This document shows, piece by piece, positions 1-7,110 of a DNA stretch of 21,797 nucleotides (position 1 is its first letter; every line of letters begins with the position of its first letter). This DNA is from Alphaproteobacteria bacterium UBA1303 (GTDB lineage Bacteria > Pseudomonadota > Alphaproteobacteria > Micropepsales > Micropepsaceae). The stretch is taken from assembly GCA_002307315.1 (NCBI GenBank), contig DBTZ01000020.1, positions 1 through 21,797 on the forward strand, read 5' to 3'. The notes beneath the pieces were generated by a model. The model was not told where the DNA came from and did not search any database. It was given only the letters and a program-made list of their open reading frames with translations. The translations under genes and the position numbers were made by a program.

Positions 1-9
1 AATCGTCAG

Positions 10-109
10 GACACTAGCCAACCTATTGATGCTAGTGTCGTTTTGGTTTCGAAGTTCGTTACCCGTGCCGATATAGCGAATAAAACGAACTTCGAAACCA
101 CGACACTAG
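10..109. repeat. Palindromic element beside tRNA-Ala
   Basis: Positions 32-60 and 84-109 form a long inverted repeat (26 paired bases, with an extra TTT in the left arm at about 41-43) around a 23-base AT-rich centre. A third copy of the outer 8-mer GACACTAG lies at 10-17. It could pair with 32-39 instead, so the DNA or RNA has two alternative hairpins. The element lies just past the 3' end of the minus-strand tRNA. It has no coding potential and resembles a dispersed palindromic intergenic repeat or MITE-like remnant; identity is inferred, the symmetry is seen directly. Confidence 0.7.
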
Positions 110-133
110 GCCGGGTTCTCATACGCCGTCAGA

Positions 134-146
134 CTATCCTGGATAG
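134..146. other. Small palindrome downstream of tRNA-Ala
   Basis: CTATCC-T-GGATAG is a perfect 13-bp palindrome starting 5 bases past the tRNA 3' end. It may act as a weak termination or 3'-processing hairpin for the tRNA transcript. There is no T-run after it on the minus strand, so a terminator is not established. Confidence 0.3.
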
Positions 147-151
147 GGGGA

Positions 152-227
152 TGGTGGAGCTGAGCGGAATCGAACCGCTGGCCTCCTCATTGCGAACGAG
201 GCGCTCTCCCAACTGAGCTACAGCCCC
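152..227 (-). tRNA. tRNA-Ala (anticodon CGC)
   Basis: The reverse strand folds as a full 76-nt tRNA. The acceptor stem is GGGGCTG paired with CAGCTCC (one G-U pair), the D arm contains GCTCAGTTGGGAGAGC, and the anticodon stem CCTCG/TGAGG holds the loop TTCGCAA. The T arm carries GGTTCGATTCC, and a genomically encoded ACCA closes the 3' end. Anticodon CGC reads the alanine codon GCG. All arms are intact. Confidence 0.97.
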
Positions 228-407
228 AAGCCAAGCTTGGTCCCGGCCGCATTCATGGAAAACCGCCGGGCATGGGGCGCGTATCTAGGAAGTGGGCCTT
301 CCCCCTGTCAAGCGGTAGTTAGATTTAGGCGCTATTATCTTGCTAAGATAGGATCGTATCCGGCAATACTGCGGCTGGCATCGGTTCAAACGTGCGGAGC
401 AAAGACG

Positions 408-707
408 GTGTACCCAACCAACCCTATCATCTGGCTGATTCTCGAAATTCTGAACATCTACACCATCGTGATCATCGTGGCGGTAGTGGTGAGCTGGCTT
501 GTCGCCTTTAACGTCATTAATCTTTATAATGCTTTCATCCGCAGCGTGGTCCGCATTCTGGATGCCTTGACCGAGCCGGTATTCGCCCTGGTGCGCAAAG
601 TGATACCGTCGATAGCCGGTCTCGATTTGTCGCCGTTGATAGTGCTGCTGGCCGTTTACTTTCTGCAATATTCCGTCGGCTGGTTCGCCTTCCGTATGGG
701 CATCTGA
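408..707 (+). CDS. YggT family membrane protein
   Basis: A 99-aa integral membrane protein of the YggT family (YlmG/CCB3 relatives, small two-helix proteins linked in various organisms to envelope integrity, cofactor handling or division; the exact role here is unknown). Two hydrophobic segments are visible, roughly residues 7-33 and 68-90, separated by the family-typical stretch with LDALTEPVF and the basic VRKVIP region. The reading frame is open further upstream, but the conserved region begins at the GTG at 408, which has GGAG at 396-399 with 8-nt spacing, so I chose that start. The next gene follows after 3 bases and is probably cotranscribed. This pair (YggT, then DUF167) is a common bacterial gene order. 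Confidence 0.85.
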   Translation: MYPTNPIIWLILEILNIYTIVIIVAVVVSWLVAFNVINLYNAFIRSVVRILDALTEPVFALVRKVIPSIAGLDLSPLIVLLAVYFLQYSVGWFAFRMGI

Positions 708-710
708 GCC

Positions 711-1019
711 ATGACGGCGCCCCGTCCGAACGGCGTCCGCATCCAAGTGAGGCTGACGCCAAAGGGCGGAAAAGATGCTATCGACGGGTGGTTGACCATC
801 TCGCCGGAAACAAAATACCTCAAGGCCAGAGTACGAACCGCGCCTGAGGACGGCAAGGCAAACGCCGCCTTGATCGCGCTTCTGTCCAAACGGCTTCAGG
901 TGCCCAAATCGGCCGTACGGATAGCGTCGGGCGCCACATCTCGTCTGAAAATGATTGAAATTGAAGGCGATAGTGCAGATTTGTCCGCTCGTTTGGCGAA
1001 CATCGGCAAGGCCGAATGA
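711..1019 (+). CDS. DUF167/UPF0235 (YggU-like) protein
   Basis: A 102-aa soluble protein of the DUF167 (UPF0235, YggU) family, a small conserved fold of unknown function. The family signature is visible: RLTPKGGKDAI near residues 15-25, VRTAPEDGKAN at about 41-51, and a C-terminal SGATSRLKMIEIEG segment. Length is normal for the family. It begins 3 bases after the yggT-like stop, which suggests translational coupling. The sequence gives no specific function. Confidence 0.85.
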   Translation: MTAPRPNGVRIQVRLTPKGGKDAIDGWLTISPETKYLKARVRTAPEDGKANAALIALLSKRLQVPKSAVRIASGATSRLKMIEIEGDSADLSARLANIGKAE

Positions 1020-1062
1020 ACGCCACATGCAGCGTAACAATCGCTGCGACACAGACTGAATG

Positions 1063-1219
1063 GTATATAGTCGTCCGAGAAAAAGTCCTTCGGCCTAAAG
1101 GCCTCCGTGTACTTTTTCACGATATTATAGGGCCGCCCCAAGCGAGTTTTTTCCTTACGTTTCAATTGTGAAAAAGTTCCAAAGCGCAGCGAGGGACTTT
1201 TTCACAGGCAACTATATAC
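1063..1219. repeat. Nested palindromic element (MITE-like)
   Basis: The outer arms are GTATATAGT at 1063-1071 and ACTATATAC at 1211-1219, a perfect 9-bp terminal inverted repeat. Inside are four alternating copies of a 10-mer core GAAAAAGT or its complement: 1079-1088 (forward), 1111-1120 (reverse), 1168-1177 (forward) and 1194-1203 (reverse). It can fold either as two neighbouring hairpins or as one long cruciform. It has no coding potential. The structure suggests a non-autonomous mobile palindrome; a role as terminator of the upstream pair or leader of regB is also possible. I could not see a clear target-site duplication. Confidence 0.6.
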
Positions 1220-1343
1220 TGGCCGATATTACGCTATTTTTGACATTATATTTCAATTTGCATGATTTTTCTTAAGTACGAGAGGAACGCTTTTGCTGAA
1301 ATTTTAGACTTGCCGCAAAATTGACACGAAAAGCGCGCCCAAA

Positions 1344-1363
1344 TTGCCTGTCAATTGAGGCAA
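1344..1363. promoter_or_regulatory. Inverted repeat upstream of regB (possible operator)
   Basis: TTGCCT-N8-AGGCAA forms a perfect 6+6 dyad about 120 bp before the regB start. The spacing suits a dimeric regulator, but the motif does not match a site I can name with confidence. Function is inferred from position and symmetry only. Confidence 0.3.
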
Positions 1364-1485
1364 GCCCTTCGCATTCTCGCAGCGAAAGCATGCGGGGGAG
1401 TGTTGTTTGGTGTGAGACTGATTGTTAATGTTGAAAAATTGTCGCACCCGGTGCAGATAAGCGCGCGCAAGACCGGGCTGTAGAT

Positions 1486-2868
1486 ATGGCAAGTGCGCAG
1501 GCAATGGGCCGCAGGATTTCCGCCGGACAGGATGCCGTCGGCGGACGAGTGCGGGCGCGTACACTATCGAACCTCAGATGGATGGCGGCTGGCGGACAGA
1601 CAGTCGCCATTTTTGTCGTCTATGTCGGCTTTGGCTACACGTTGCCTTTGCTCCGCTGTCTGGCTTGCGTCGCCTTTAGCGCAGGACTGAACATTTTCAT
1701 GGCACTGCGTTATCCGCCGAGTCGGCGGCTGACCGGCCGGGAGACCACCGTCATTCTGGCATATGACGTGATCCAACTGGCCGTGCTTCTCTATCTCACC
1801 GGCGGGCTCGCCAATCCGTTTGCGCTCATGTTCATCGCCCCGGTGGTAATCGCTGCGGCGACCCTAGAATTGAATAATATCTTGATCTTGGGAGGCATCG
1901 CGCTTCTTTCGATCTCGCTGATCGCCATCTTTCACGAACCCCTGCCCTGGTCCGCAATGGAAACGTTGGCGCTGCCGGCGTTGTACCAAGCGGGATTATG
2001 GGCCTCGTTGGTGCTTAGCATCGGCTTCACATCGATATATGTCTGGCGCATTGCCTCGGAAGGCACCCGGATGTCGGCCGGACTGGCCGCCACCCAGTTG
2101 GCTTTGGCGCGCGAACAACGGCTGTCGTCGCTGGGCGCACTGGCCACCGCAGCCGCGCATGAATTGGGTTCGCCACTGGGCACCATCGCCGTGGTGGCGA
2201 ACGAACTTTCCAAGGTGCTGCCGGAAGGATCGCCGGAGGCCGAAGACGCCAAGCTATTGCGCGGCCAAGCCGAACGCTGCCGCATGATCCTGATGCGGCT
2301 GGCCAACCCCGAAGAGGCGGTGGTCGGCGCCACCGCCCGTCTGCCGATATGCGCGCTGCTCGATGATCTGGCAAACGATTATCGCGGCGAAGACATCGAC
2401 ATCACCATTTCGGCGGCGCCGAACAATCGCGGCGAAAACCAACCGCAGGTTTGGCGGGCGCCCGAACTTCTGCACGGCCTGGGCAACATCATCGAAAACG
2501 CCGCCGATTTCGCCGTCTCGAAGGTGCGATTGGAGGCGGCCTGGGACAAAGGTTATTTACGCATCACCATCGAGGACGACGGCCCCGGATTTTCGCCGGA
2601 GATATTCGAACGGATCGGCGAACCTTACATCACGTCGCGCCCCAGCGACCGCCCTTTGCGCGATGCGGATCTGGCACCGTCGAACGACGTCACCGGCAAA
2701 CATGAAGGAATGGGACTGGGGTTTTTCATCGCCAAGACGTTGCTGGAACGCACCGGCGGCGTAGTCAGGGCGGTCAATCCGGCCGAAGGCGGTGCGCGCG
2801 TCAGCGTAACATGGCCACGCGGCATGATCGACGGAGAAACATCGCCGTCGATGGCGGCCGAGGATTGA
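1486..2868 (+). CDS. regB: Redox sensor histidine kinase RegB/PrrB/ActS
   Basis: A 460-aa membrane sensor kinase of the RegB (PrrB/ActS) family, which senses respiratory redox state and phosphorylates RegA. The N-terminal half has about six hydrophobic segments (roughly residues 35-185). The RegB hallmark GGxxNPF, tied in the family to ubiquinone sensing, is present as GGLANPF at 106-112. The H-box TAAAHELGSP puts the phospho-acceptor at His225. The family's redox-active cysteine is kept in the ERCR motif, Cys265. The C-terminal ATPase domain has the N-box (IIENAADFA), G1 (DDGPGF) and G2 (GMGLGFFIA). ATG 1486 has no strong ribosome-binding site and Met7 (1504) is an alternative start. The regA gene follows 44 bp later. 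The senC/scoI gene often next to regBA in relatives is not between them. Confidence 0.95.
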   Translation: MASAQAMGRRISAGQDAVGGRVRARTLSNLRWMAAGGQTVAIFVVYVGFGYTLPLLRCLACVAFSAGLNIFMALRYPPSRRLTGRETTVILAYDVIQLAVLLYLTGGLANPFALMFIAPVVIAAATLELNNILILGGIALLSISLIAIFHEPLPWSAMETLALPALYQAGLWASLVLSIGFTSIYVWRIASEGTRMSAGLAATQLALAREQRLSSLGALATAAAHELGSPLGTIAVVANELSKVLPEGSPEAEDAKLLRGQAERCRMILMRLANPEEAVVGATARLPICALLDDLANDYRGEDIDITISAAPNNRGENQPQVWRAPELLHGLGNIIENAADFAVSKVRLEAAWDKGYLRITIEDDGPGFSPEIFERIGEPYITSRPSDRPLRDADLAPSNDVTGKHEGMGLGFFIAKTLLERTGGVVRAVNPAEGGARVSVTWPRGMIDGETSPSMAAED

Positions 2869-2912
2869 CGCATGCATTCTAGAAGCCTATTTGCGTTTGA
2901 AGGAAATACGAA

Positions 2913-3449
2913 ATGACGACGCCAGAAGACAAATCCCTGCTTATTGTCGAGGATGACAATCCGTTACGCGATCGTTTGTCGCGTGCCATGGAAAGCCGAG
3001 GTTTCTCGGTTCGTTCGGCAGCCAGCATTACCGAGGGTAAAGCCATTGCCAAGGAGGCACCGCCTGCCTACGCGGTAGTCGATCTGAAACTGGACGACGG
3101 CAACGGCCTCGATGTGGTCGAACTTCTGCATCAGATCCGCCCGGATTCGCGTGTGGTGGTATTGACCGGCTTCGGCAACATCGCCACCGCCGTTGCCGCG
3201 GTGAAATACGGTGCAATCGATTACCTACCCAAACCGGCCGACGCCGACGACATCACTGCGGCGCTGCTGGCACCTCCCGGATCGAAGCCCAAGCCGCCCG
3301 AAAATCCGATGTCGGCCGACCGGGTGCGCTGGGAACACATTCAACGGATCTACGAATTGTGCGGGCACAACGTTTCGGAAACCGCCCGACGGCTCAACAT
3401 GCACCGCCGCACTTTGCAACGGATTCTCGCCAAGCGTTCCCCGCGGTAG
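2913..3449 (+). CDS. regA: Redox response regulator RegA/PrrA/ActR
   Basis: A 178-aa response regulator, the partner of RegB, which controls photosynthesis, carbon and nitrogen fixation, and respiratory genes in Alphaproteobacteria. The receiver domain (about 1-118) shows the acidic pair Asp14/Asp15, phospho-acceptor Asp57, Thr85 and Lys107. A proline-rich linker (about 119-130) leads to a Fis-type helix-turn-helix, including the strongly conserved HNVSETARRLNMHRRTLQR segment. Length and domain layout are those of the family. A good ribosome-binding site, GAAGGA at 2899-2904, precedes the ATG. It is transcribed with regB, either in one operon or from its own promoter in the 44-bp gap. Confidence 0.96.
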   Translation: MTTPEDKSLLIVEDDNPLRDRLSRAMESRGFSVRSAASITEGKAIAKEAPPAYAVVDLKLDDGNGLDVVELLHQIRPDSRVVVLTGFGNIATAVAAVKYGAIDYLPKPADADDITAALLAPPGSKPKPPENPMSADRVRWEHIQRIYELCGHNVSETARRLNMHRRTLQRILAKRSPR

Positions 3450-3515
3450 CGCGCCGTTGAATGTGTTTCGTTTCCGTCGCGACGCGCGGCGCTCCGGCGG
3501 AGGATGAGACCGGGA

Positions 3516-5318
3516 TTAACCGGTCCTGACAGTCTGCCCGGAAGCTGTTTTGCGTTTTTCCGCCAGTGCCTGCACCAGTTCCCCGGCGATGCGCGTTGCG
3601 GCATGCCCGTCGACATTCATCAATCCTGCGGCATGCATGTCATGACGGCGCTGTCGGTCGTTTAACAACGCCGCCACGGCCGCTGCGATATCGGCGTCGG
3701 TAAGATTGTCGGCCAAACCCAGCGATTGCCCGATACCGGCCGCTTCGAAACTCGCGGCGCTAGTCGCGTGATCGGGCGAGATGCTCAAGTAAATCGCCGG
3801 CACGCCAAAAGCGGCAAGCTCGAAGGCCGTGACGCCGAAGGCGACAAGTGCCAGATCGGCCGAGGCGTATTCGGTCATCAGATCGTCCGCGCCTTCGATG
3901 GTTTCGAAATTTGCCCGCATCGAAGCGATCTCGCGCGCCAGTCTTCCGCGATCCTTAAAACCAGGCCCGATCACAAAGCGGGCACGAAACACCGGATCGA
4001 GCGTCGAAAGCGCTCTGGCGGCGCGCAAGGTCAAGCCGAAGGGGTCGCTACCGCCCATAGTAACAAGAAGATTTCCGCGTCCGCCGCCGCCGCGCGGCTT
4101 AATCGCCGTCTGAGGCAAGCCGAGCAGCGACCACTGCCAACCGATCCGCACTTGGCAATGCGTATCCCGCCAGTTCAGACGATATGCCTGCGGCACCGGC
4201 GGAAAATAGGCGAAGTCGGCGGCAAGCCGCCGTTCCGACGCATCGTCGATCACCGCACTGACCGGAACATGTGCGAGAAAGGATTTTAGCTCTTCCCGCG
4301 ACGGACCATCGCGGCAGTCGAGAATGCAAAAGTCGGGGTGTTCGCACACTTGGTCGAGCGGCGTTTTCGGCGAAGGTAACAGCACCGCCTCAAATCCGGC
4401 CCGGCGGATCGGCGTTAGCGCCGCTGCCTCGCCGTTCACCGCAAACATCGCACCGCACCCTTCGCGGTCTCGAAGCGCGCGTGCCAACTCGATGCAGCGC
4501 TTGACATGGCCGAAGCCGTACATCCCGCCGCCGTCGCAACGGATCAGCGCCAGCGCACCCATTTGCGCGATTTCCTTCTGACGAACGTGGGCATTGATTT
4601 TACGCAAACCGGGCTCGCGTTCGAGCAACAGCAGCAGATCTCCAAGCGAAGCTTCGCCAGCACGGGCGTGCAGCCGATCATACACCGCTTCGACGAAAGC
4701 GAGGTCGTCGGGAGTATCGATCGATACTCTGGGATCGGCGCGACCGGAATCGGGAAACGGCTTGGCCCGCGCGATGGGCACAAAATCGGGATGCAGCTTG
4801 AAATACCCGGTGACATGTTCGTGCGCCACCGGATCGTCGCCCGCGTCGGCAATCAGCTTGTCGAGAGCGCGACGAGTGAAAACGTCGATCCCTTGATGGG
4901 CGTTGGGTGTACCGTCGGCAGACGAAACATAATCGCCATCCTGTTCGACCATCGCAGCAACCAGATGGTCGATGTACCCGCCTTCGATGAACGGCGAATC
5001 CGAACACACCCGCACGACGATGGCAGCATTGCATTCGGCGACCGCTTTGGCGAAGCGGGCGAGCACGTCCTGTTCGGAACCGCGTGTTACCGCTACGCCG
5101 TTTTTCTTCCCGAATTCGACGATGGCATCGTCGCGCGGATTTTCGCTGGTGGCAATGACGATCTTGTCGAGCGACTTCGCTTTTTCGAGCCGGTGTACGA
5201 TGTGCCACAGAAGCGGTTTTCCGGCCACCGGTTGCAGTACCTTGCCTGGGAATCGGGTCGAACCCATCCGCGCCTGGATCACCGCAACGACACGACGGCC
5301 GCGGGACGTTTCGCTCAT
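3516..5318 (-). CDS. SpsF-type cytidylyltransferase fused to PseG-type UDP-sugar hydrolase
   Basis: A 600-aa two-domain protein. Residues about 8-245 are an SpsF-like nucleotidyltransferase with the IQARMGSTRFPGKVL signature (14-28) and the SDSPF motif (106-110); this type transfers CMP to a nonulosonic acid. Residues about 254-590 are a PseG/SpsG-like GT-B fold with GFGHVKR (268-274, His271 as the likely catalytic base) and VTMGGSDP; PseG removes UDP from the 2,4-diacetamido sugar. The two steps lie before and after the synthase reaction, so the fusion joins pathway steps that are not consecutive. The frame is open upstream of 5318, but that stretch overlaps the synthase gene and is not protein-like; the ATG at 5318 forms an ATGA overlap with the synthase stop. 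Corresponds to Caulobacter FlmC plus FlmD. Confidence 0.88.
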   Translation of the reverse strand: MSETSRGRRVVAVIQARMGSTRFPGKVLQPVAGKPLLWHIVHRLEKAKSLDKIVIATSENPRDDAIVEFGKKNGVAVTRGSEQDVLARFAKAVAECNAAIVVRVCSDSPFIEGGYIDHLVAAMVEQDGDYVSSADGTPNAHQGIDVFTRRALDKLIADAGDDPVAHEHVTGYFKLHPDFVPIARAKPFPDSGRADPRVSIDTPDDLAFVEAVYDRLHARAGEASLGDLLLLLEREPGLRKINAHVRQKEIAQMGALALIRCDGGGMYGFGHVKRCIELARALRDREGCGAMFAVNGEAAALTPIRRAGFEAVLLPSPKTPLDQVCEHPDFCILDCRDGPSREELKSFLAHVPVSAVIDDASERRLAADFAYFPPVPQAYRLNWRDTHCQVRIGWQWSLLGLPQTAIKPRGGGGRGNLLVTMGGSDPFGLTLRAARALSTLDPVFRARFVIGPGFKDRGRLAREIASMRANFETIEGADDLMTEYASADLALVAFGVTAFELAAFGVPAIYLSISPDHATSAASFEAAGIGQSLGLADNLTDADIAAAVAALLNDRQRRHDMHAAGLMNVDGHAATRIAGELVQALAEKRKTASGQTVRTG

Positions 5319-6178
5319 GCACCAGGCTCCCAACTTCCGCGAATCTGTTTCAACGGACGCAAGCCGTCGGACGGATCGGCGCGCCAGTCGCGGTCGGCGT
5401 TCTCGGCCGGCTGCGGCTCTTTGAACCCTGCACCATCGGCGGTAAACGCTTCGCGAATGCGGGCGATCACGGGAGCTATCTCTTCCGGCAACCAACAGTG
5501 GCCGGCAGCGTATTCCGCCCCGGTGCCGTCTAAATCGAGATGAAATTCGACCGCCACCGCACCCCAGCGATGCACGGCCCGCTCGATCACCGCCGGCCGG
5601 CGGGTATGGTCGGACCAACCGACGTCGCAACCGGTTTCGCGGGAGATGACGGCCATCGCCGACAGATTGGCTTGGCTCGTCGGCGTGGGGTAAGCGGAAA
5701 CGCAATGCAGTAAGGTGACATCCTTGCAGCCACCGTTATGTAACACGGAAACCGCGTGACGAATTTCCGCCATTTTCGCCATCCCGGTGGAGAGAATGAC
5801 CGATTTTCCCGTGGCAGCGCAGGCGGTTAACAGATCGTCGCGCAAGAGTTCGTAAGAACCGACCTTATAGAAAGCGACGAACGGCTGAAGCTCGGCCACC
5901 GCTTCGAGGTAGAACGGCGTACAAGAAAAGGCGATGCCGGCTTTCGTGCAATGTTCGGCCAGGGGCCGCAGAAACGACAATGGCAGTTCCCAGTCGCGCC
6001 GTGCCCGATGATAAGCGCTTTTTTCCAGGACTTCCGGGGCAAACAGCTTGTCGATGCGGAAAAGCTGAAACTTGACCGCCGTGCAACCGGCCTCCGCCGC
6101 AGCATCGACGAAACGCAGCGCCCGGGACAGATCGCGGCCGTGATTGCTCGAAGCCTCGGCGATAAAGATCGGTCGCAT
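5315..6178 (-). CDS. neuB: NeuB/PseI-family nonulosonic acid synthase, no SAF domain
   Basis: A 287-aa PEP-dependent synthase that condenses a 6-deoxy-hexosamine (or ManNAc-type sugar) with phosphoenolpyruvate to a nine-carbon acid. The NeuB TIM-barrel motifs are in order: IAEASSNHGRD (6-16), VKFQLF (35-40), YKVGSYEL (104-111), ILSTGM (128-133), GWSDHT (187-192, metal-site His191) and VEFHLD (210-215, His213). Usual family members are about 340-350 aa and end in a SAF/antifreeze-like domain that caps the partner's active site; this one stops after the barrel with a DWRADPSDGLRP tail. Given pseB, pseC and pseG-like neighbours, the product is most likely pseudaminic acid, but the substrate cannot be read from sequence. 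The start has AAGGAAAAGGG upstream; the gene is divergent from the sulfotransferase gene. Confidence 0.85.
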   Translation of the reverse strand: MRPIFIAEASSNHGRDLSRALRFVDAAAEAGCTAVKFQLFRIDKLFAPEVLEKSAYHRARRDWELPLSFLRPLAEHCTKAGIAFSCTPFYLEAVAELQPFVAFYKVGSYELLRDDLLTACAATGKSVILSTGMAKMAEIRHAVSVLHNGGCKDVTLLHCVSAYPTPTSQANLSAMAVISRETGCDVGWSDHTRRPAVIERAVHRWGAVAVEFHLDLDGTGAEYAAGHCWLPEEIAPVIARIREAFTADGAGFKEPQPAENADRDWRADPSDGLRPLKQIRGSWEPGA

Positions 6179-6257
6179 GGGAATTCGCCCTTTTCCTTAA
6201 CGAATCCTAAATCCGATGTGACTAAAAGAGAGTTAACAGCAGGTTACCGGTCCAGCA
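6179..6257. promoter_or_regulatory. Divergent promoter region with two CtrA-like sites
   Basis: This 79-bp gap separates the minus-strand synthase operon from the plus-strand seven-gene set and must hold both promoters. It contains TTAA-N7-TAAA at 6197-6211 and TTAA-N7-TTAC at 6233-6247. Each is one base off the full CtrA consensus TTAA-N7-TTAA used in flagellar control in Alphaproteobacteria. The assignment is inferred; short AT-rich motifs of this kind arise by chance. Confidence 0.35.
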
Positions 6258-7094
6258 ATGAGCACAAACACACAAGCCTTTTTCATCGTCTCCAGCGGCC
6301 GGTCCGGCACCGCCATGCTGCATAAGGCGTTATCGACGGCCGAAGGATGCGACATCCAGCATGAATATATGGTGCATATCGTCCAGCCTTTGGGCGTGCG
6401 CCGCTATATGGGGCTTTGCGATTCCGCCGAAGCCAAGAAAGTCCTGGCCGCCACCCATATCGCCGCCGTTCGCTATAGCAAAATGCCGGTCTGGGGCGAT
6501 TCGTCGAATAAATTATCATGGCTCATCAGCGAGTTGTCCGATCTCATGCCAAACGCCAAATTCGTTCATCTGGTGCGCGACGGACGTAAAGTGGTCGGTT
6601 CCTATTTCCGCAAATTAGCCGACGAATGCTACGATGATCGATCCAGCGCTTTGTTGGGCGCCTATGTCCGCGATCCCGTTCATACCCCGGCCCCGCCGCC
6701 GGAAAAGAAATACTGGTGGCCGCATCCGAGGCTCGACGATCCGGCCGCCGTCGCCTTTGGAACATTCGATCAATTCGAACGCATTGCCTGGCATTGGGCG
6801 GAAATAAATCGGGTCATTCTCGAATCTCTGGCCAAGCTTCCGCCCGAACAAAACCTGTTCGTCCGGCTGGAAGACTTGCGAAAGTCGGAAGTCGAAGCCC
6901 GATCCCTGGTCGAGTTCCTCGGCCTTGCTTATCGCCCGGAGATCTATGCCCTGTTTCAGCGCCCCCACAACGTCAACCGGCCCGAGGACAGGCTGCTCGA
7001 CAAGGTTCAAAGCGCGAAGTTCGAAAGCATAGCCGGCGACATGCAAAAGCGGCTCGGATATGCCGGGCGGGCCGAATATGTAGTAAATTATTAA
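6258..7094 (+). CDS. PAPS-dependent sulfotransferase family protein
   Basis: A 278-aa cytoplasmic sulfotransferase-fold protein, expected to move sulfate from PAPS to an acceptor such as a sugar hydroxyl. The 5'-phosphosulfate loop is SSGRSGTAML at residues 12-21 and the 3'-phosphate motif is VRDGRKVVGSYFR at 106-118; both are intact. The middle (about 125-165) has a proline- and tryptophan-rich insertion (APPPEKKYWWPHP) that may bind the acceptor. It is the first gene of the plus-strand set and lies opposite the nonulosonic acid synthase, so a glycan acceptor is likely, but the substrate is unknown. The ribosome-binding site is weak. Confidence 0.82.
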   Translation: MSTNTQAFFIVSSGRSGTAMLHKALSTAEGCDIQHEYMVHIVQPLGVRRYMGLCDSAEAKKVLAATHIAAVRYSKMPVWGDSSNKLSWLISELSDLMPNAKFVHLVRDGRKVVGSYFRKLADECYDDRSSALLGAYVRDPVHTPAPPPEKKYWWPHPRLDDPAAVAFGTFDQFERIAWHWAEINRVILESLAKLPPEQNLFVRLEDLRKSEVEARSLVEFLGLAYRPEIYALFQRPHNVNRPEDRLLDKVQSAKFESIAGDMQKRLGYAGRAEYVVNY

Positions 7095-7110
7095 CGAAAC
7101 CCGGCGGAAT

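Larger units (their letters stand above)
1020..1485. other. Intergenic region upstream of regB
   Basis: This 466-bp stretch has no convincing gene; the open frames in it are short and unlike known proteins. It contains the nested palindromic element at 1063-1219, an AT-rich stretch at 1220-1290 with TTGACA at 1240-1245 that could be a -35 box (no good -10 seen), and the inverted repeat at 1344-1363. The regB promoter should lie in the right half. Confidence 0.5.

Noticed and set aside
285..1052. 255-aa open frame on the minus strand
   Set aside because: It lies opposite the yggT-like and DUF167 genes and has no recognisable domain; it is an antisense shadow of high-GC coding DNA.
3508..3525. 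GACCGG-GATTAA-CCGGTC hairpin between regA and the fusion gene as a terminator
   Set aside because: It overlaps the fusion stop codon and has no T-run in either direction; at most weak.
4506..5543. 345-aa open frame on the plus strand
   Set aside because: Antisense to the fusion and synthase genes, with composition of a shadow frame and no family motif.
5319..5705. Upstream in-frame extension of the SpsF-PseG fusion (129 more residues)
   Set aside because: The added residues are arginine-rich, lie wholly over the well-supported synthase gene, and precede a standard SpsF start at the ATGA overlap.
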